Shown: positions 25,272-36,934, counted from the first letter of the stretch. The stretch is 64,000 bases of DNA from Calliphora vicina (GCF_958450345.1 NC_088780.1:61105533-61169532), one strand, 5' to 3'. The notes: generated by a model from the letters alone, not told the origin. Program-made: numbers and translations.

Positions 25272-26627
25272 ATGATGGAAGGTTTATTTCATGATTCCAA
25301 CGTAAAGGGACCTACCACGACTATATCTGCCAGACGACCCTTCAATGAGGTGGTTAAAGACCATCTTCTTATGGCTCTGGCGACCGAGATAGACGGTACC
25401 ATCAATCCTGTGGTAACAGAATGGGTTGCCATCGAGTTCAAGTTAACCGAACTCGTTATGGAATACTTTTTCGCTAATAGGACTGGTACGGCACCTCGCT
25501 TTGACTCTGGTGAAATCCACCGGGGCTACAGGGTGATAAAATGCATGGATCAGCGGCGCATGGGAAGGTTAAGTCTTAAACTGATCCCTGCTCAAGAAAT
25601 TCCAATGAGACCGCGTGCACGTATTTGGTTACCAAAGATGGCAATCGATGCACATAAGATGTTGGAGTGTTTGAAGCTGCAGAACCCCAACATCAGCATG
25701 TATGACTGGTCCATCATCCATGGCAATGGCCACACATGCCTTATCCTCGCCATCACCGAATCTGGCTCAGTTGAGCTTGAGAAGGCGGGCTTTAAGCTGT
25801 TCTTCGGAGTGAGGGACGTTAAGGTTAAGGTGTTCCAGCCCACAGGTAAGGGTACCGGTAAAGCGGATGAGATTGAAGCTGCAAACTCTCTGCTCACAGA
25901 AATGAAGCACTCCGAACCTCCCCAAAAACCAACAATGGCGCTTAAGGTAGTGCAGATAAATCTGCAGCACTCGAAATGTGCTACAGATAACCTTCGCGTA
26001 CTCTTAGCCGAAGAGGACCTGAACATTGGGCTGGTGCAAGAACCCTGGGCTTCAAACTTGGACGTGAAGGGGTTCCCGGCCTCAGCATATAATATCCTCT
26101 ATGCAAGAAACAATGGTAGAACAAGATCATGTATTATTGCCAAAATATCTATTAACGTTTTTCTTTGTACGCAGCTTAGTTCAGAAGACCTTACAGCAGC
26201 AAAGGTCGAGCTACCGTGCAACAGAAGCCTCATGATTGCCTCTAGCTACATGGCACATGAGAAGACAGCTCCTCCAGTCGAAGTGAGTTCTCTACTGCCC
26301 TCTGTTGGGGTATCTGACGACATTATCCTGGACTGCGATGCCAATGCCAGGCATTCAATCTGGGGTAGCAGTGAAACAAATGAAAGGGGTGAGTCTTTAC
26401 TTAATTTCATTAATTCCAATAAACTAAGTATATGTAATTCTGGTAACACGCCAACATTAATTTTTCCAAGTTTGGACAACTATAGTGGATGGGAAGAAGT
26501 ATTAGATATTACACTCATAAATGATAGGTCTAAGGTATCAGTAGTTAGGTGGAGAGTATCCAATAAAAGGTCGTTCTCTGACCATAACTGGATTCTCTTC
26601 GAAATAGACTTCAGAACTCGAAAGTGA
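25272..26627 (+). pseudogene. LINE ORF: DUF4780-like domain plus EEP endonuclease
   Basis: An open frame of 451 codons. The N-terminal half contains RARIWLPKMAIDAHKMLECL and FKLFFGVRDVKVKVFQPTGK, resembling the DUF4780 region seen beside fly LINE polyproteins. From about residue 222 it is an apurinic-type endonuclease: LKVVQINLQHSKCATDNLRV, IGLVQEPWAS, RSCIIAK, IASSYMA, DDIILDCDANARHSIWGSS, LSICNSGNTPTL, and FSDHNWILFEI at the end. Catalytic Glu (QEPW), Asp/Asn (DCDANA) and the SDH motif are present. The frame ends where the RT part should continue, so it is a frame-broken piece of a larger protein. The chosen ATG is simply the first in frame. Confidence 0.8.
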
Positions 26628-28362
26628 AAATACAATTTAGGAACCCAAGAAGGACTGATTGGTTCAAATTTAATGGGATCCTCAAACATAAACTTCAGAA
26701 TATGCCAGTTGTAGAAGATTCGATCACTGGTCTTGAAAAAAAAGAGGAAAGTTTTAGTAAAACTGTAGTCAAAGCTTTCGAAGTTTCCTGTCCAGTCACT
26801 AAGGCTAAGAAATGCTTCCCTCCATGGTGGAATGGTCGGAGCTATCTAAACTACGTATAGAAACTCGTAGGGACTTTAACATTAGCTATAATTGTAAATC
26901 ATGGCAACCTTATCGTGATCTATTGAAGGCTTACAATAAATCTATAGTAGTCGCAAAAAGAAACTCATGGAGATGCTTCTGTGAATCTATAACTAGATAA
27001 CACAAAAAACTCTGCAAGACTTAGCAGAATTCTAGCCAAGGGGCAATCCAATCCTACCAATATCAAAAGGAAGGATGACTCCTGGTCCGAATCCTCGGCA
27101 GAGTCACTTGACATCCTACCGAATACTCATTTCCCAGGCGGCTACGGATATTGAGAATGAAGGTAGGACTCTATCCAATATCGATAGTAACATCATCTCC
27201 TATGACAGGATATCAATGGCGATTGACAGCTTCGCACCATTCAAGTCACCTGGGCCAAAGATGCTACAAAGTGCAAAAAGACATATCATTCCCTGGCTTC
27301 ATAGAATTTGTACGCTCCGTCTTTCCCTCAACCATGTCCCGGTTAACTGGAGGAGAGTCAATGTCGTTTTTATTCCCAAAATTGGCAAAAGGAGTCATGA
27401 GAAGACGAAGGACTTTCGTCCAATTAGTCTTTCATCTTTCCAGCATCTTTCCACGTTGGAATGACTCATTGAAGCTCACATTAGGCATCGCCTAGAGGGT
27501 ACAACATGGCTCTCAAATAGTCAGCATGCCTATCTTAAGGGTCGCTCTACAGAGACAGCTTTGCATGAGGTTGTAAGAGTTATAGAGAGATCTCTCGAAT
27601 TTAAACAATATACAATGGCAGCCTTTCTGGATATAGAGGGTGCTTTCAATAATGTAACTACTCTTGCAATTCAGCAAGCTCTTACTAACCTAGACGTTGA
27701 AGAATATACCAATAACTGGTTAGTGACCATGTTGAAATCAAGAATAGTCACAGCAAATCTTGGTAATAGCGTTAAGTCCAAGCAAGTCGGGAGAGGCACT
27801 CCACAAGGTGGGGTAATCTCTCCACTACTGTGGCTTATCGTTATTAACTCGATTCTCATTGATCTAGACAGAAAAGGGATAAAAGTTGTCGCTTATGCGG
27901 ACGATGTGGTGATACTCGTATCAGATCTGTTTCCGGACGTGATCAGTGCTTTAGGGTTGCTCTACAACTGGACCACGGTTAGTGGTATTGGGGGAACCCA
28001 AGAAAACGGAACTTGTACTTTTCACTACGAAGATTCCAAGCTTCAAACTTCCACGGTTGAAAAACTGCGAAATTTCTAATAATGCTAAATATCTTAGTAT
28101 CATAATGGACTCTAAATTGTCATGGAAGCTAAATACTCAACATAGGGTAAAAAAGGCAACGGTGGCCTATTATACCTGTAGTAAGATGTTTGGTAGAAAA
28201 TGGGGATTTAGTCCCAGCATAGTTAAATGGATGTATACGGCTATAGTACGTCCAATTCTTACTTACGGATCTCTCGTATGGTGGACTGCAACTAGAAGGA
28301 AGTATATCGTAGACCAATTATACAAAGTCCAGATATAAGCCTGCATTGGTATAACCGACGCA
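26628..28362 (+). pseudogene. LINE reverse transcriptase domain, frame-broken
   Basis: Successive frames give CFPPWWNG, FNISYNCKSWQPYRDLLKAY, AKRNSWRCFCESI, VNWRRVNVVFIPKIGKRS, KDFRPISLSS, HAYLKGRSTETALHEVVRVI, TMAAFLDIEGAFNNV, GTPQGGVISPLLWLIVINSI, the active-site VVAYADDVVIL (about 27880-27918), LSWKLNTQHRVKKA and a C-terminal VRPILTYGSLVWW. All RT blocks are in order and the YADD is intact, but at least four frameshifts separate them. The last residues (KVQI, then ACIGITD) run straight into the inserted element at 28363 and continue beyond it. Confidence 0.85.
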
Positions 28363-29663
28363 CAGTGGCTCATTTTCGTTTTTCATCGGCCAAAACTCTG
28401 TAACTTTTGAACCGATAGAGATATTTTAGAATTTTTCTTGAATTTTTATCCAGTTTTAATTTCATTAAAATCGGTTCAGCAGTTGTTGCGCAATTTAAGG
28501 TTAAAGTTGAACTTTTAATTTTTGTATAGCATTTAGTATGAAAATGCAAATTTTTTGTTTTTGAATCAGCTATACTTATTAAAAAAGTTATCAGCAGATA
28601 AAAACAAGTAAGGAAGTATGTTCGGTATATAATACCCTACACTATAATTTATTTTCGTGAATGATTTTCGGAAGAGGGCATTATATGGGAGCTATGACTA
28701 ATTATGGACCTATCGCCATGAAATTAGGTCGTGTGATTTACGTCTATATGGAAGTTATTTCTATTGAATTTTGTGTTTATACCAAAATTTTTAAGAGATT
28801 TATGCTTGTTAAAGTGATTTTTGGAAGCGGGTTTTATATGGGAGCTATGACTAATTATGGACCGATCATCATAAAATTAGGTGACATTAATTCGGTTTAT
28901 ATAAAACTTATTTGGAAAAAAAAATTGTGTAGATACATATATAAATTAACCATTTACGACCGATAAAGTATCATTTTGGGAGAACATTTGTATGGGTGCT
29001 AGGTGAAATAGTGGACCGATTGCAGTCATTTTCAATAGACTTCGTCCTCGGGCCAAAAAAAATGTATGTACCAAATTTTATCGTAATATCTTCAAAATTA
29101 CGACTTGTACTTTGCGCCATTCATATGAACAAGTAAAATAAAAATAGAAAAAAAATTGGGAGTAATTTCATTCAAATGAAAAAAGTGTTCAACAAACAGG
29201 TCAAAACAGGTCAATGAGTAGTACAGGTCCTGGTAGTAAAATTTGTTTAAACCCTTTTGACCCTAAGCACTTTTATTCCACTGAAATTCAAATTTGGCTA
29301 AAATATAGTACCTCAGAAAAAAATTAATAACACATCAGGTATAAACGGTACAGTGACAAATCAGATCAGCTCTTAAAGACTATTATCCTGCCAAAATAAC
29401 AAAAGAAAAATCATCCAATTATCTATAATAGTTTGCGAGTAATGATAATTTACTTCCGATCAAATTTACAAAAATCACATTTTTTATAAAATGACATAAA
29501 ATATTTGACAGCATACCACGCACACAATTGACAATATTTTTATCTAATTTTTTGGCTACTTTAGTTTCAATGTGTTTACTATTGAATGGCGTTAAAATTT
29601 TTGAAATCGGAGTTAACAAAAAGTTGGACTTTTGGCCGATGAAATTGAGATATGAGCCACCGT
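28363..29663. mobile_element. Composite CAGTGG-TIR element, copy 2
   Basis: Same ends and interior as the copy at 10591-13594 but without the GGCCC insertion, so it is the cleaner version (1301 bp). Flanks are CCGACGCA and GCGGCGCA, an 8-bp duplication with two differences. Removing the element plus one copy restores the LINE reading from GIT into RTSSSEALN. It carries the same internal family-A segment (28605-29125) as copy 1. Confidence 0.8.
28605..29125 (+). mobile_element. Family-A repeat inside composite copy 2
   Basis: Same truncated family-A segment, at the same internal position, as in copy 1: AACAAGTAAGGAAGTATG start, two modules, CTTCGTCCTCGGGCC block, no GACG tail. Confidence 0.7.
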
Positions 29664-29974
29664 GCGGCGCAGTAAGAACTAGTTCTTCAGAGGCACTGAA
29701 CACTATATTGCACATTGTGCCAATAAACCTTCACATAATGGCCACTTCTGCCTGCAGCGCAGCGAGGCTTCAAGTGTATGGTTGTTGGAGATCGAGAACA
29801 TATGGCCACGCGGGGATTCTGGGCCAGTTGCCTTCGATCGTTCTCCAACCATCTGACTATATTACTCCATACACGGATTTTGATAGGATATTCAAGGTCT
29901 TAATTCCCTCCAGGAGTGAGTGGGGTAGGGGTATTATTGTTTGTACACTACAAATATGACACTAGGATATATAC

Positions 29975-31005
29975 TAGGGTATTCAATCGATTAACCGTTA
30001 ATCGGTTAACCGATTAATTTTTGTCGGTTAACTGTTCGAATAATTTAAAATTAACGATTTTCAAATAACGAATAAACCGATTAATTTCTGTCGATTAACC
30101 GATTAACCGAAATGTCTTTTTTTTGCACTTATACAGTATTATTTTTTAAAATTTAATTTCTTAACTCGTGGACATTCCCTTCTAGCAAAAGTTTTTTGAA
30201 GTATGGTACGAAAACTGAAACTAAAGAATTTGGAAATGACATTTTTTCTAGAATATTCTATGATGAACTTTGTGATAATGGGCTGGAAGAGGAAATGGTA
30301 ATAAACGAAACTAAAGACATTACTGAAACGAGTCATTAATCAGAACTTAACGAAACTATTAAAGTATTAGAAATATGCTTAGAAAAAACTAAAAAATTGG
30401 ATACTTTTTATCATGCCTTACTTTCGATTTTTCCAACATCTACAATCAGTGAGATAGTTTTTTAAAGTCAAGTAAAAAAAAAATCGTTTAAAATTGAAGC
30501 ATTTAAATTACATTCTTTTTTTTAACCCTTGAAATATTTAGTTGATTTTTATTTATTATATTTGATTTAGCTTTAGTTTGATTTAGAATTTCGTTAGCTG
30601 AAACTTTTCGTACTCCATTTAATTTTTCTGAATTAGTATCAAGGTTATATTCGTCTAAAATTAAGTGGAACTGGAATGTAGACAATTGGCAACAATATGC
30701 ATTAAAGGGTTAAAGATTATTTCAGATCTCGCTAAAATCGAAAAAAAGAACTCACATGTGTATATTTTTATTTATTGTTTTGTTGAATTATTATGTTTTG
30801 TTTGTTTTTTATGTTTTTGTTCTTTTTATTAACAAAATGCTTATATAAGTATACAAAATTCATGTTTTTCTTTTCAATTTAAAATTAAAATATAAATTAT
30901 TCGGTTAATCGAATAATTTAATATTAACCGATTAAATCTAAACCCCGATTAATTATTTGCTCGATTAACCGATTAATTCAGAAACCCGATTAATTGAATA
31001 CCCTA
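29975..31005 (+). mobile_element. hAT transposon relic (TAGGGTATTCAAT ends)
   Basis: Inverted ends TAGGGTATTCAAT (29975; reversed, ending 31005). They are followed on both sides by many ATTAACCGATTAA-type subterminal motifs. The perfect 8-bp duplication ATATATAC (29967-29974, 31006-31013) fits the hAT consensus nTnnnnAn. It lies in the LINE just before the RNase H domain. Internal deletion has left only the 3' part of a transposase. Confidence 0.85.
30180..30530 (+). pseudogene. hAT transposase C-terminal dimerisation region, broken
   Basis: The plus-strand frame reads EFGNDIFSRIFYDELCDNGL, then LNETIKVLEICLEKTKKLDT, FYHALLSIFPTSTISEIVF, then a damaged continuation. The LL..FPTST..E pattern is the signature of the hAT dimerisation domain. 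The catalytic core is absent. It lies in the correct position within the TAGGG-ended element. Confidence 0.75.
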
Positions 31006-31087
31006 ATATATACAGACGGTTCCAAGAAGAGCTGTGGTGTTGGTTCTGGTATCTTCTGTGACGAACCTGAGGTAGGCATCTCGTATC

Positions 31088-31772
31088 TAGAGTTGGACAT
31101 AATCGTTCTTTTTATTGATTGGTCATTTTTGTTCAGAGCAAATAAATGAACAAGTATGTTCTTTTTGTTCAGTTGCAAGGCGAATTTATACAAGGTGGAG
31201 TCAGACAAACAGCTGATAATTTTTTTTTTCGCTTTTTGGTTCTAACAATTGTCAAATCTTGTTTTTATATTTAAATATCTACATATTCTAAGCTTATTAA
31301 CAAAATATTTATTGTTTACATAAATAAGTAAAGCCCTCACTATTCAATTATCTACACTATATTAAGTTTAAATACTTATTTGTTAAATTTTTCATTTTGG
31401 TTTTTTGACCTTGTATTAATTCGCCTTGTTCAGTTGTTCATTTCTATTCTGTGGTGTTTGACTAAACTAAGTGAATGAACAATTGCTCGGTTAATGTCTT
31501 AGCTGTGAACAAAACGGAAATTGAACTATTATTAAATGATTTTAATAATGAAGGAATGAAGATGGTAATTATATAAAATTCAAACAACATAAATCCCATT
31601 TAAAACAGTTTTCAAAAGATAAGTTTCAAACATCTACATTAATGTCAAACGATCAAATGGAATAAAGTGAATAAAAAGAACAATAAAGAACAAGATGATT
31701 GAACAACTTCAAACTGTTCATTTGACTGAATTGTTCAATTGAACTTGTTCGTTCATGAACAACCCAATTCTA
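31088..31772. mobile_element. 685-bp hAT-like element with TAGAGTTGG ends
   Basis: Ends TAGAGTTGG (left) and, reversed, TAGAATTGG (right), flanked by the perfect 8-bp repeat CTCGTATC (31080-31087, 31773-31780). Both subterminal regions are dense in TTGTTCA/TGAACAA motifs, as expected for transposase-binding arrays of hAT elements. It contains the 253-bp MITE at 31176-31428. Noncoding. Confidence 0.85.
31176..31428. mobile_element. CAAGGCG MITE, 253-bp deletion form
   Basis: Ends CAAGGCGAATTTATACAAGG and, reversed, CAAGGCGAATTAATACAAGG. Perfect 8-bp duplication TTCAGTTG (31168-31175, 31429-31436). Same family as 36260, 58832 and 59357. It sits inside a hAT element inside the LINE. Confidence 0.85.
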
Positions 31773-32613
31773 CTCGTATCGTCTTCCGAATGAGTGTAGT
31801 GTTTTCCAGGCACAAATTTTTGCAATCATGGCAGCTTGTAATACACTACATGATCATAATACCCGCGGCAATATAGGTATATTTGTCGACAGTCAGGCGG
31901 CACTTCTCTCACTGAATGACTACAAAATTTCATCTTCACTAGTTAGACACTGTAGGAATGTTCTGTCAAGTCTAGGTCGTCTATCTGACATTACTTTGGT
32001 TTGGGTACCTACGCACAGGGATTACTACGGTAATCAACAGGCAGACGAACTAGCCAGAATGGGATCTGCCTTAGAAATCTCCAATGCAGTCTCAGTAGCA
32101 ATTCCACTGGGGACTATCAGAGGCATCATCTTCAGACATTTTCTTACAAAGGCTGAGTATAGATGGTGTAATTTATACACATGTAGGGTAGCCAAGCAAC
32201 AGATTACCAGGAATAGGAAGTATACTCGTATATCAAGGTTGCTGGCAGTATTAACGGGACACTGGACGTTAGGCAAGCACGCTAATCGCCTGGGACTCCC
32301 TTTTAACGAACATTGTCGTAGTTGTAAGGATAGGGAAAAATAGGAAACGATTTTCCGCCTTCTCTTCGAATGCCAAGCCCTGAGTGTCAAGAGACATAAA
32401 TTCATGGGCAACTATACATTGAACAGCCTTGGGGAGGTAGCCGGGACAAAACTCAATGTCCTACTGAGATATTTCACAGCTACAGGTTGGGTCTAGCAAG
32501 CACGACTTTTTGAACACATTTTAGTTACATTACGATGTAAACGACATTACATCTGACGAGTGGTGTGGTCTTATCAAAACGAGGTGCCTTCAACTCTACT
32601 TGATTGTTCGCAC

Positions 32614-33098
32614 ACGCAGAGAAAAAATATAATTGGGCATGGTTACTGTAACCATTTCAATATTGTTACAAGTTTTTTAACTATATTATAGTCACAGTAA
32701 CCATTTACATGATTGTGGTAACCATAATATGGTTAACTTACCATTCACATTATTGTCTCAACCATATATATGGTTACAGTAAACATATATATGTTTGTGA
32801 CAACCATTTATATGATGAAGGACTTATCATATTATGGTGCTCTCGGCTTAAGGCTTATCATAATCTGAGAACATCATATTATGATAAAATTATTCATCAT
32901 AAATATGGTTGCCACAAACATATATATGTTTACTGTAACCATATATATGGTTGAGACAATCATGTGAATCGTAAGTTAACCATATTATGGTTACCACAAT
33001 CATGTAAATGGTTACTGTGACTATAATATAGTTAAAAAACTTGTAACACTATATAAATGGTTACAGTAACCATGCCCAATTATATTTTTTCTCTGCGT
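32614..33098. mobile_element. Near-perfect foldback element, 485 bp
   Basis: Almost the whole element is one inverted repeat: arms begin ACGCAGAGAAAAAATATAAT and run about 230 bp each with few mismatches, meeting near 32840-32860. GCAC flanks both sides (32610-32613, 33099-33102). The arms are built from repeated GGTTACTGTAACC / CCATATATATGG palindromes, so the transcript or single strand could form a very long hairpin. No coding capacity. It lies in the LINE 3' UTR. Confidence 0.85.
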
Positions 33099-33160
33099 GC
33101 ACGTAGTGAACTACCACGTAAACCAACCAGCGATCTAATGCTTCGGTGAAAAATAAATGG

Positions 33161-33780
33161 GGGAAAACTGGAACTGGTTTCCTTTATTCCTCCGTTGAAA
33201 TTTCTTTGATTGATTAAAGTATAATTTCGGAGTATATCAGCATTCGCGCAGATCTGATTAATATAGATGGCGGTCGATCAACTCGTTGTAATACATTCTC
33301 CTGAGTAAAGTACACTCTCTGACCATTTTCCACATGTACAGCTAAATGAACAACAGTTGAATGTCCATTTAAAATTCAGTGACTTCATCGTTGGAATTCT
33401 CCACACTAACTCAACTATGTCACAGCCTTTGGTTACATATTTCCAGATATATTTGATAAGTGGGCGTGGAAAATTTTTTTCTGTAAAAGTATTATGTGGA
33501 CTATAGCGAGCATTTAAAAAAAATTACCCAAATCTGTCCACGCGTTTTGCGATTTTAGATAAATCTAAAAAAGTGGACGTGGTCAATTTTTCTTTCAGTA
33601 AAAAAAAATTTGCCAAATCGGTGCAGCCGTTTTCGATTTTAGATAAATCGAAAGAAGTGGGCGTAGACAATTTTTCTTTCCGTTAAAACCTAAGTTTCAC
33701 TATGGATCATTGAAAAAAAATATTATCCAAATCGGTCCCGCCGTTCGCAACTGATGCAATTACCAACGAACGACATTTCA
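33161..33780. other. No gene recognised
   Basis: Noncoding. A loosely repeated unit around AAATCGGTGCAGCCGTTTTC / GTGGGCGTAGACAATTTTTC (33470-33740) appears three times in diverged form. Confidence 0.45.
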
Positions 33781-34149
33781 TTTTTCTTTATATGGATTTC
33801 TGTTGCTAATGTGTTTTTCGGAAGCTATGACCAATTATGTGCCGATCTTCTATATACAGCTATGTATGTTTGTAGTTTTTTGTGTCGAATTTTAACTTGA
33901 CAACAATATTTCTAATAAATTTATGTGTTTTTTTCGGGAGGGACTTTATATGGATGATTACTGGATACAATTTGGTTTGATATCAATATGGTTTAGATAT
34001 TTATGAAGGTTAATATATTTTTCGGAAGTGTTCCTTATATGGGAGCTATGAAAAATTATGGGCCAATCTGCATAAAATTCGGTACAGCGATTTCTATATA
34101 TATAAAAGGATTATTTACATTGAATATTAAACGAAGGTATTTATAAGAG
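33781..34149 (+). mobile_element. Degenerate family-A repeat, interrupted
   Basis: Diverged modules (TTTTTCGGAAGCTATGACCA, then TATATGGGAGCTATGAAAAA) of the family-A repeat. The unit is cut at 34150 by the next element. A trace reappears after 34905 (GTGATTTTCGGATG). Confidence 0.6.
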
Positions 34150-34905
34150 TAGGGTAGAACGGGGACCATACGCCACTTTTGTTTGAGGCGATCTCAATTA
34201 AAAACCACAATACATATTCTTAATTTTTTTCTTGTTTCGGATACTTAGATATGTTGGCTTTAGTTTTGATAATTTCAATCTTGCCTATCTCATCTTAATA
34301 TACATGTTTTTTTAACATTTCTAGACTGACCAAAAACGCCGAAACCACCCCATCCATGGGGTAAATACGCCAATGGTGTGGGGCAGATTTGTCATTTGTA
34401 AAATAAAACTAAAAATATAAACGTATTTTACTGTTTTATACCTTAATTCACAAATCAAAGTACAATAAAGCAGATACTTATTGTTTATTTCACATAATTT
34501 AACAAAAAAAAAAACTTTAAAGAAATTGTGACTTTTTCTATATTTTATCAACATTTTGCTCTACGTCAAAGGGATTCATTTCATCTGGCGAATGTGCCCC
34601 AGGGGAAGTTATGATGTTTAATATAAATTTTTTTCGTTTTTCTAATTAAATGGTTGTATCACAAAAACTAAGGAAGTTAGCACAAAAAATTCACACGCTG
34701 AAACATTTTCAAAGCTTGTTGAAAAACCATTAACAGCGTCTGCCTCATATTATATGTAAAATTAAACTTTCCAACTTTCAGGGATGATATATAATAGAAA
34801 AACGAAAACAGAACTTGATAATGTAACAACATCGATTACTCGGTTTTTAAGTTATTTGGTGTTGGCAGATGTGCCCATATGGCGAATGATCACCCTTCTA
34901 CCCTA
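34150..34905. mobile_element. 756-bp element with TAGGGTAGAA ends
   Basis: Ends TAGGGTAGAACGGGGACCAT and, reversed, TAGGGTAGAAGGGTGATCAT. Inside, CGCCA..GGGGCA-type motifs recur. Candidate flanks TATAAGAG and CTTAAGTG agree at five of eight positions, so an aged 8-bp duplication is possible but unproven. Noncoding. Confidence 0.6.
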
Positions 34906-34940
34906 CTTAAGTGATTTTCGGATGTTTACTTTATATTTAC

Positions 34941-36145
34941 TGTTTATTCGAATTATTCAATTTTTCTCTTGTTCGAATAAAACGAATAATTCGAATAAGA
35001 GATTTTAACTTGTTCGAATCATTCGATCACACGTTTAAAATTAATCGAATAATTCGAATGACTTAAATGTTTTAAAAAAGTAAAGAATGAAGTTTTGATG
35101 TCGGTGTTTAATATTTTATTATTCAACAAAAACAAAAAATAACGTTAAAGTTAACAATTCAAGCATTGATATTGTTAAAAAACATTCGAAAACAATTGAC
35201 TAACAAACCCTTTAGTTTCCGTTTTGGAGCTATGCTTTAAAAAATTTGAGCTAGTTGGACATCATCCTGAATTCAAATACAATATAAACGTATTAAGAAC
35301 TTTTTTATGTTATTCATTAATTCGGGTTTTAAATTGAGTAACTAAATTAGTAATTTGAGTAAATTCATTAGTAAATTAATTACATATTCACTATTTCTAA
35401 ATTATTTATAATAAATTGTTTTATACATCAAGCTCTATCAACGTTGTCGAATCTTTGCATAATAAAGTGGTCTTGGGGAATTACACAATAAAGGGAATCT
35501 GTCCAAAGTTTGATATCATTGTCAGTGAACGTGGCTAATTTGAAGTCAGGCAGTTCATGATTGACGCATTTACAAATACGCAAAAAGGTTATTACCATGT
35601 TAGACAAAGATGTTCAACGATGTTCAAAATCATGTAAAGACGAACTCCATGCTTTTCTTGCAACAAAACGTTAGTTTGCAATATTTGTGTTTATCATTCG
35701 ATTTATTAAATATTTTGCAAAACTTACGTACGCGGTTAATAACATCACTTATATATGTACATACATATATTTTAAGATTATGGCCTTCATCTATTTCAAT
35801 GTAATCATTATAAATGTCATCCACAATATCACTTTCGACGACCGTTTCAGAATCACATTCTCCATCACATTCAACTCCACTTTAATCTAAGTTAAAATTT
35901 TGATTATTAAGTGCGATTCTTCTTGTGAGTTATTATTACTTATTTAAATTTGAAATTATGAAAAATTTTAAGCAATTTAATAAATTTAAATATATGTGAA
36001 CATTTATTCGTTTTATTCGATTATTATACATAAAATTGTTCGAATTATTCGTTATTCGAAAATGGCCATTTTTAAATTGTTCGAATAATTATTCGTAAGA
36101 AATTATTCGATTAATTAAACGATCAATAGTCGAATGAATACCTTA
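34941..36145 (-). mobile_element. hAT transposon relic with 8-bp duplication
   Basis: The perfect duplication ATATTTAC (34933-34940, 36146-36153) fits nTnnnnAn. Ends TGTTTATTCGA and, reversed, TAAGGTATTCATTCGA are related, with a small loss on the left. Subterminal regions are full of TTCGAATAATTCGA-type motifs. The minus strand keeps a decayed transposase segment. Confidence 0.75.
35410..35835 (-). pseudogene. hAT transposase core fragment, broken
   Basis: Minus-strand frames give VINRVRKFCKIFNKSN, then LLQEKHGVRLYMILN in another frame, and FGQIPFIV further on. Together they follow the hAT order 'I.K.R.IVKFF..S', 'L.LD..TRWNS..ML', although the TRWNS motif itself is destroyed. Identification rests on order and on the element's 8-bp duplication. 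Confidence 0.5.
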
Positions 36146-36259
36146 ATATTTACAAAATACTATAGTATGACTTTTAAATACAAATTACTAATTAGTCTAA
36201 AATTTTAGTTCGATATTGATATTTAAAAAATATATGAAGGATATCATGGACCGATTTTC

Positions 36260-36554
36260 CAAGGCGAATTTATACAAGGTTGAGTCAGTCAAACAGCTGA
36301 TAAATTTTTTTTTCGCTTTTTGGTTCTAACAACTGTCAAAGCTAGTTTTTATATTTAAATATCTACATATTCTAAGCTTATTAACAAAATATATATTTTT
36401 AACATAAATAAGTAAAGCCCTCACTATTCAATTATCTACACTATATTAAGTTTAAATACTTATTTGTTTAATTTTTCATTTTGGTTTTTTGACATTTGTT
36501 AAGACCAATCGTTGTTTTTGCAGAACTAACACCACCTCGTATGAATTCGCCTTG
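36260..36554. mobile_element. CAAGGCG MITE, 295 bp
   Basis: Ends CAAGGCGAATTTATACAAGG and, reversed, CAAGGCGAATTCATACGAGG. Interior nearly the same as 58832-59125. Flanks share GATTTT on both sides, an imperfect duplication. Confidence 0.8.
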
Positions 36555-36584
36555 GATTTTACTATTTTCAACAGAGTTAATTTA

Positions 36585-36645
36585 AAACAAGTAAGAAAGT
36601 ATGGTCGGTCAAGCCCGACCATATAATACCCTACACTAATAATGA
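36585..36645 (+). repeat. Family-A repeat, 5' tip only
   Basis: AAAACAAGTAAGAAAGTATG, the hairpin GGTCGGTCAAGCCCGACC and ATAATACCCTACACTA, then unrelated sequence. Confidence 0.7.
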
Positions 36646-36934
36646 ATTAGGCTGTTTCCAAAGCTGAAGAAATGTCTCGGCGAAAAAAAACGAAGAAATC
36701 ATATCACCAAAAATACCTATTCAAAAATGCACGGACTTTTTGACCCACCCTCGTACATACGTCTGAAGGTACGAATGTGAATATTTAACAATAAATCTCT
36801 ACTGAGTTAATGTGAATTCTTAGATATAGTCAGATGAAAACATCCCAGCGGAAAAAATTGCTAGAGCTTCACTTAGTAGGCCTTCTAAAATACCTGTACA
36901 CATTTTTTAAAATCGTAGAGAAGGTGTTCTAAGA

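Larger units (their letters stand above)
31006..32503 (+). pseudogene. LINE RNase H domain and C-terminus, interrupted
   Basis: Starts with YTDGSKKSCGVGSGIFCDEP, the first strand with the first catalytic Asp. It is split by the hAT element at 31088-31772, then continues FQAQIFAIMAACNTL (catalytic Glu position), GIFVDSQAALLSLNDY (second Asp), LVWVPTHRDYYGNQQADELA (His and last Asp) and a C-terminal zinc-finger-like HCRSCKDREK, ending TATGWV near 32503. All four RNase H catalytic positions are conserved. A stop follows DREK at 32341. In a living element this domain would remove the RNA strand during replication. Confidence 0.85.
25277..33160 (+). mobile_element. LOA-like LINE, shredded by nested insertions
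   Basis: One non-LTR element can be followed through four interruptions: DUF4780-like region and endonuclease (25272-26627), RT (26628-28362), a linker (29664-29974), RNase H and C-terminus (31006-32503) and 3' UTR (32504-32613, then from about 33103). Insertions lie at 28363-29663, 29975-31005, 31088-31772 (with a MITE at 31176-31428) and 32614-33098. Joining the pieces at the target duplications keeps motif order throughout. RNase H with an R1/LOA-style RT favours the LOA group; clade not proven. The 5' end and exact 3' end are unclear. Confidence 0.8.
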
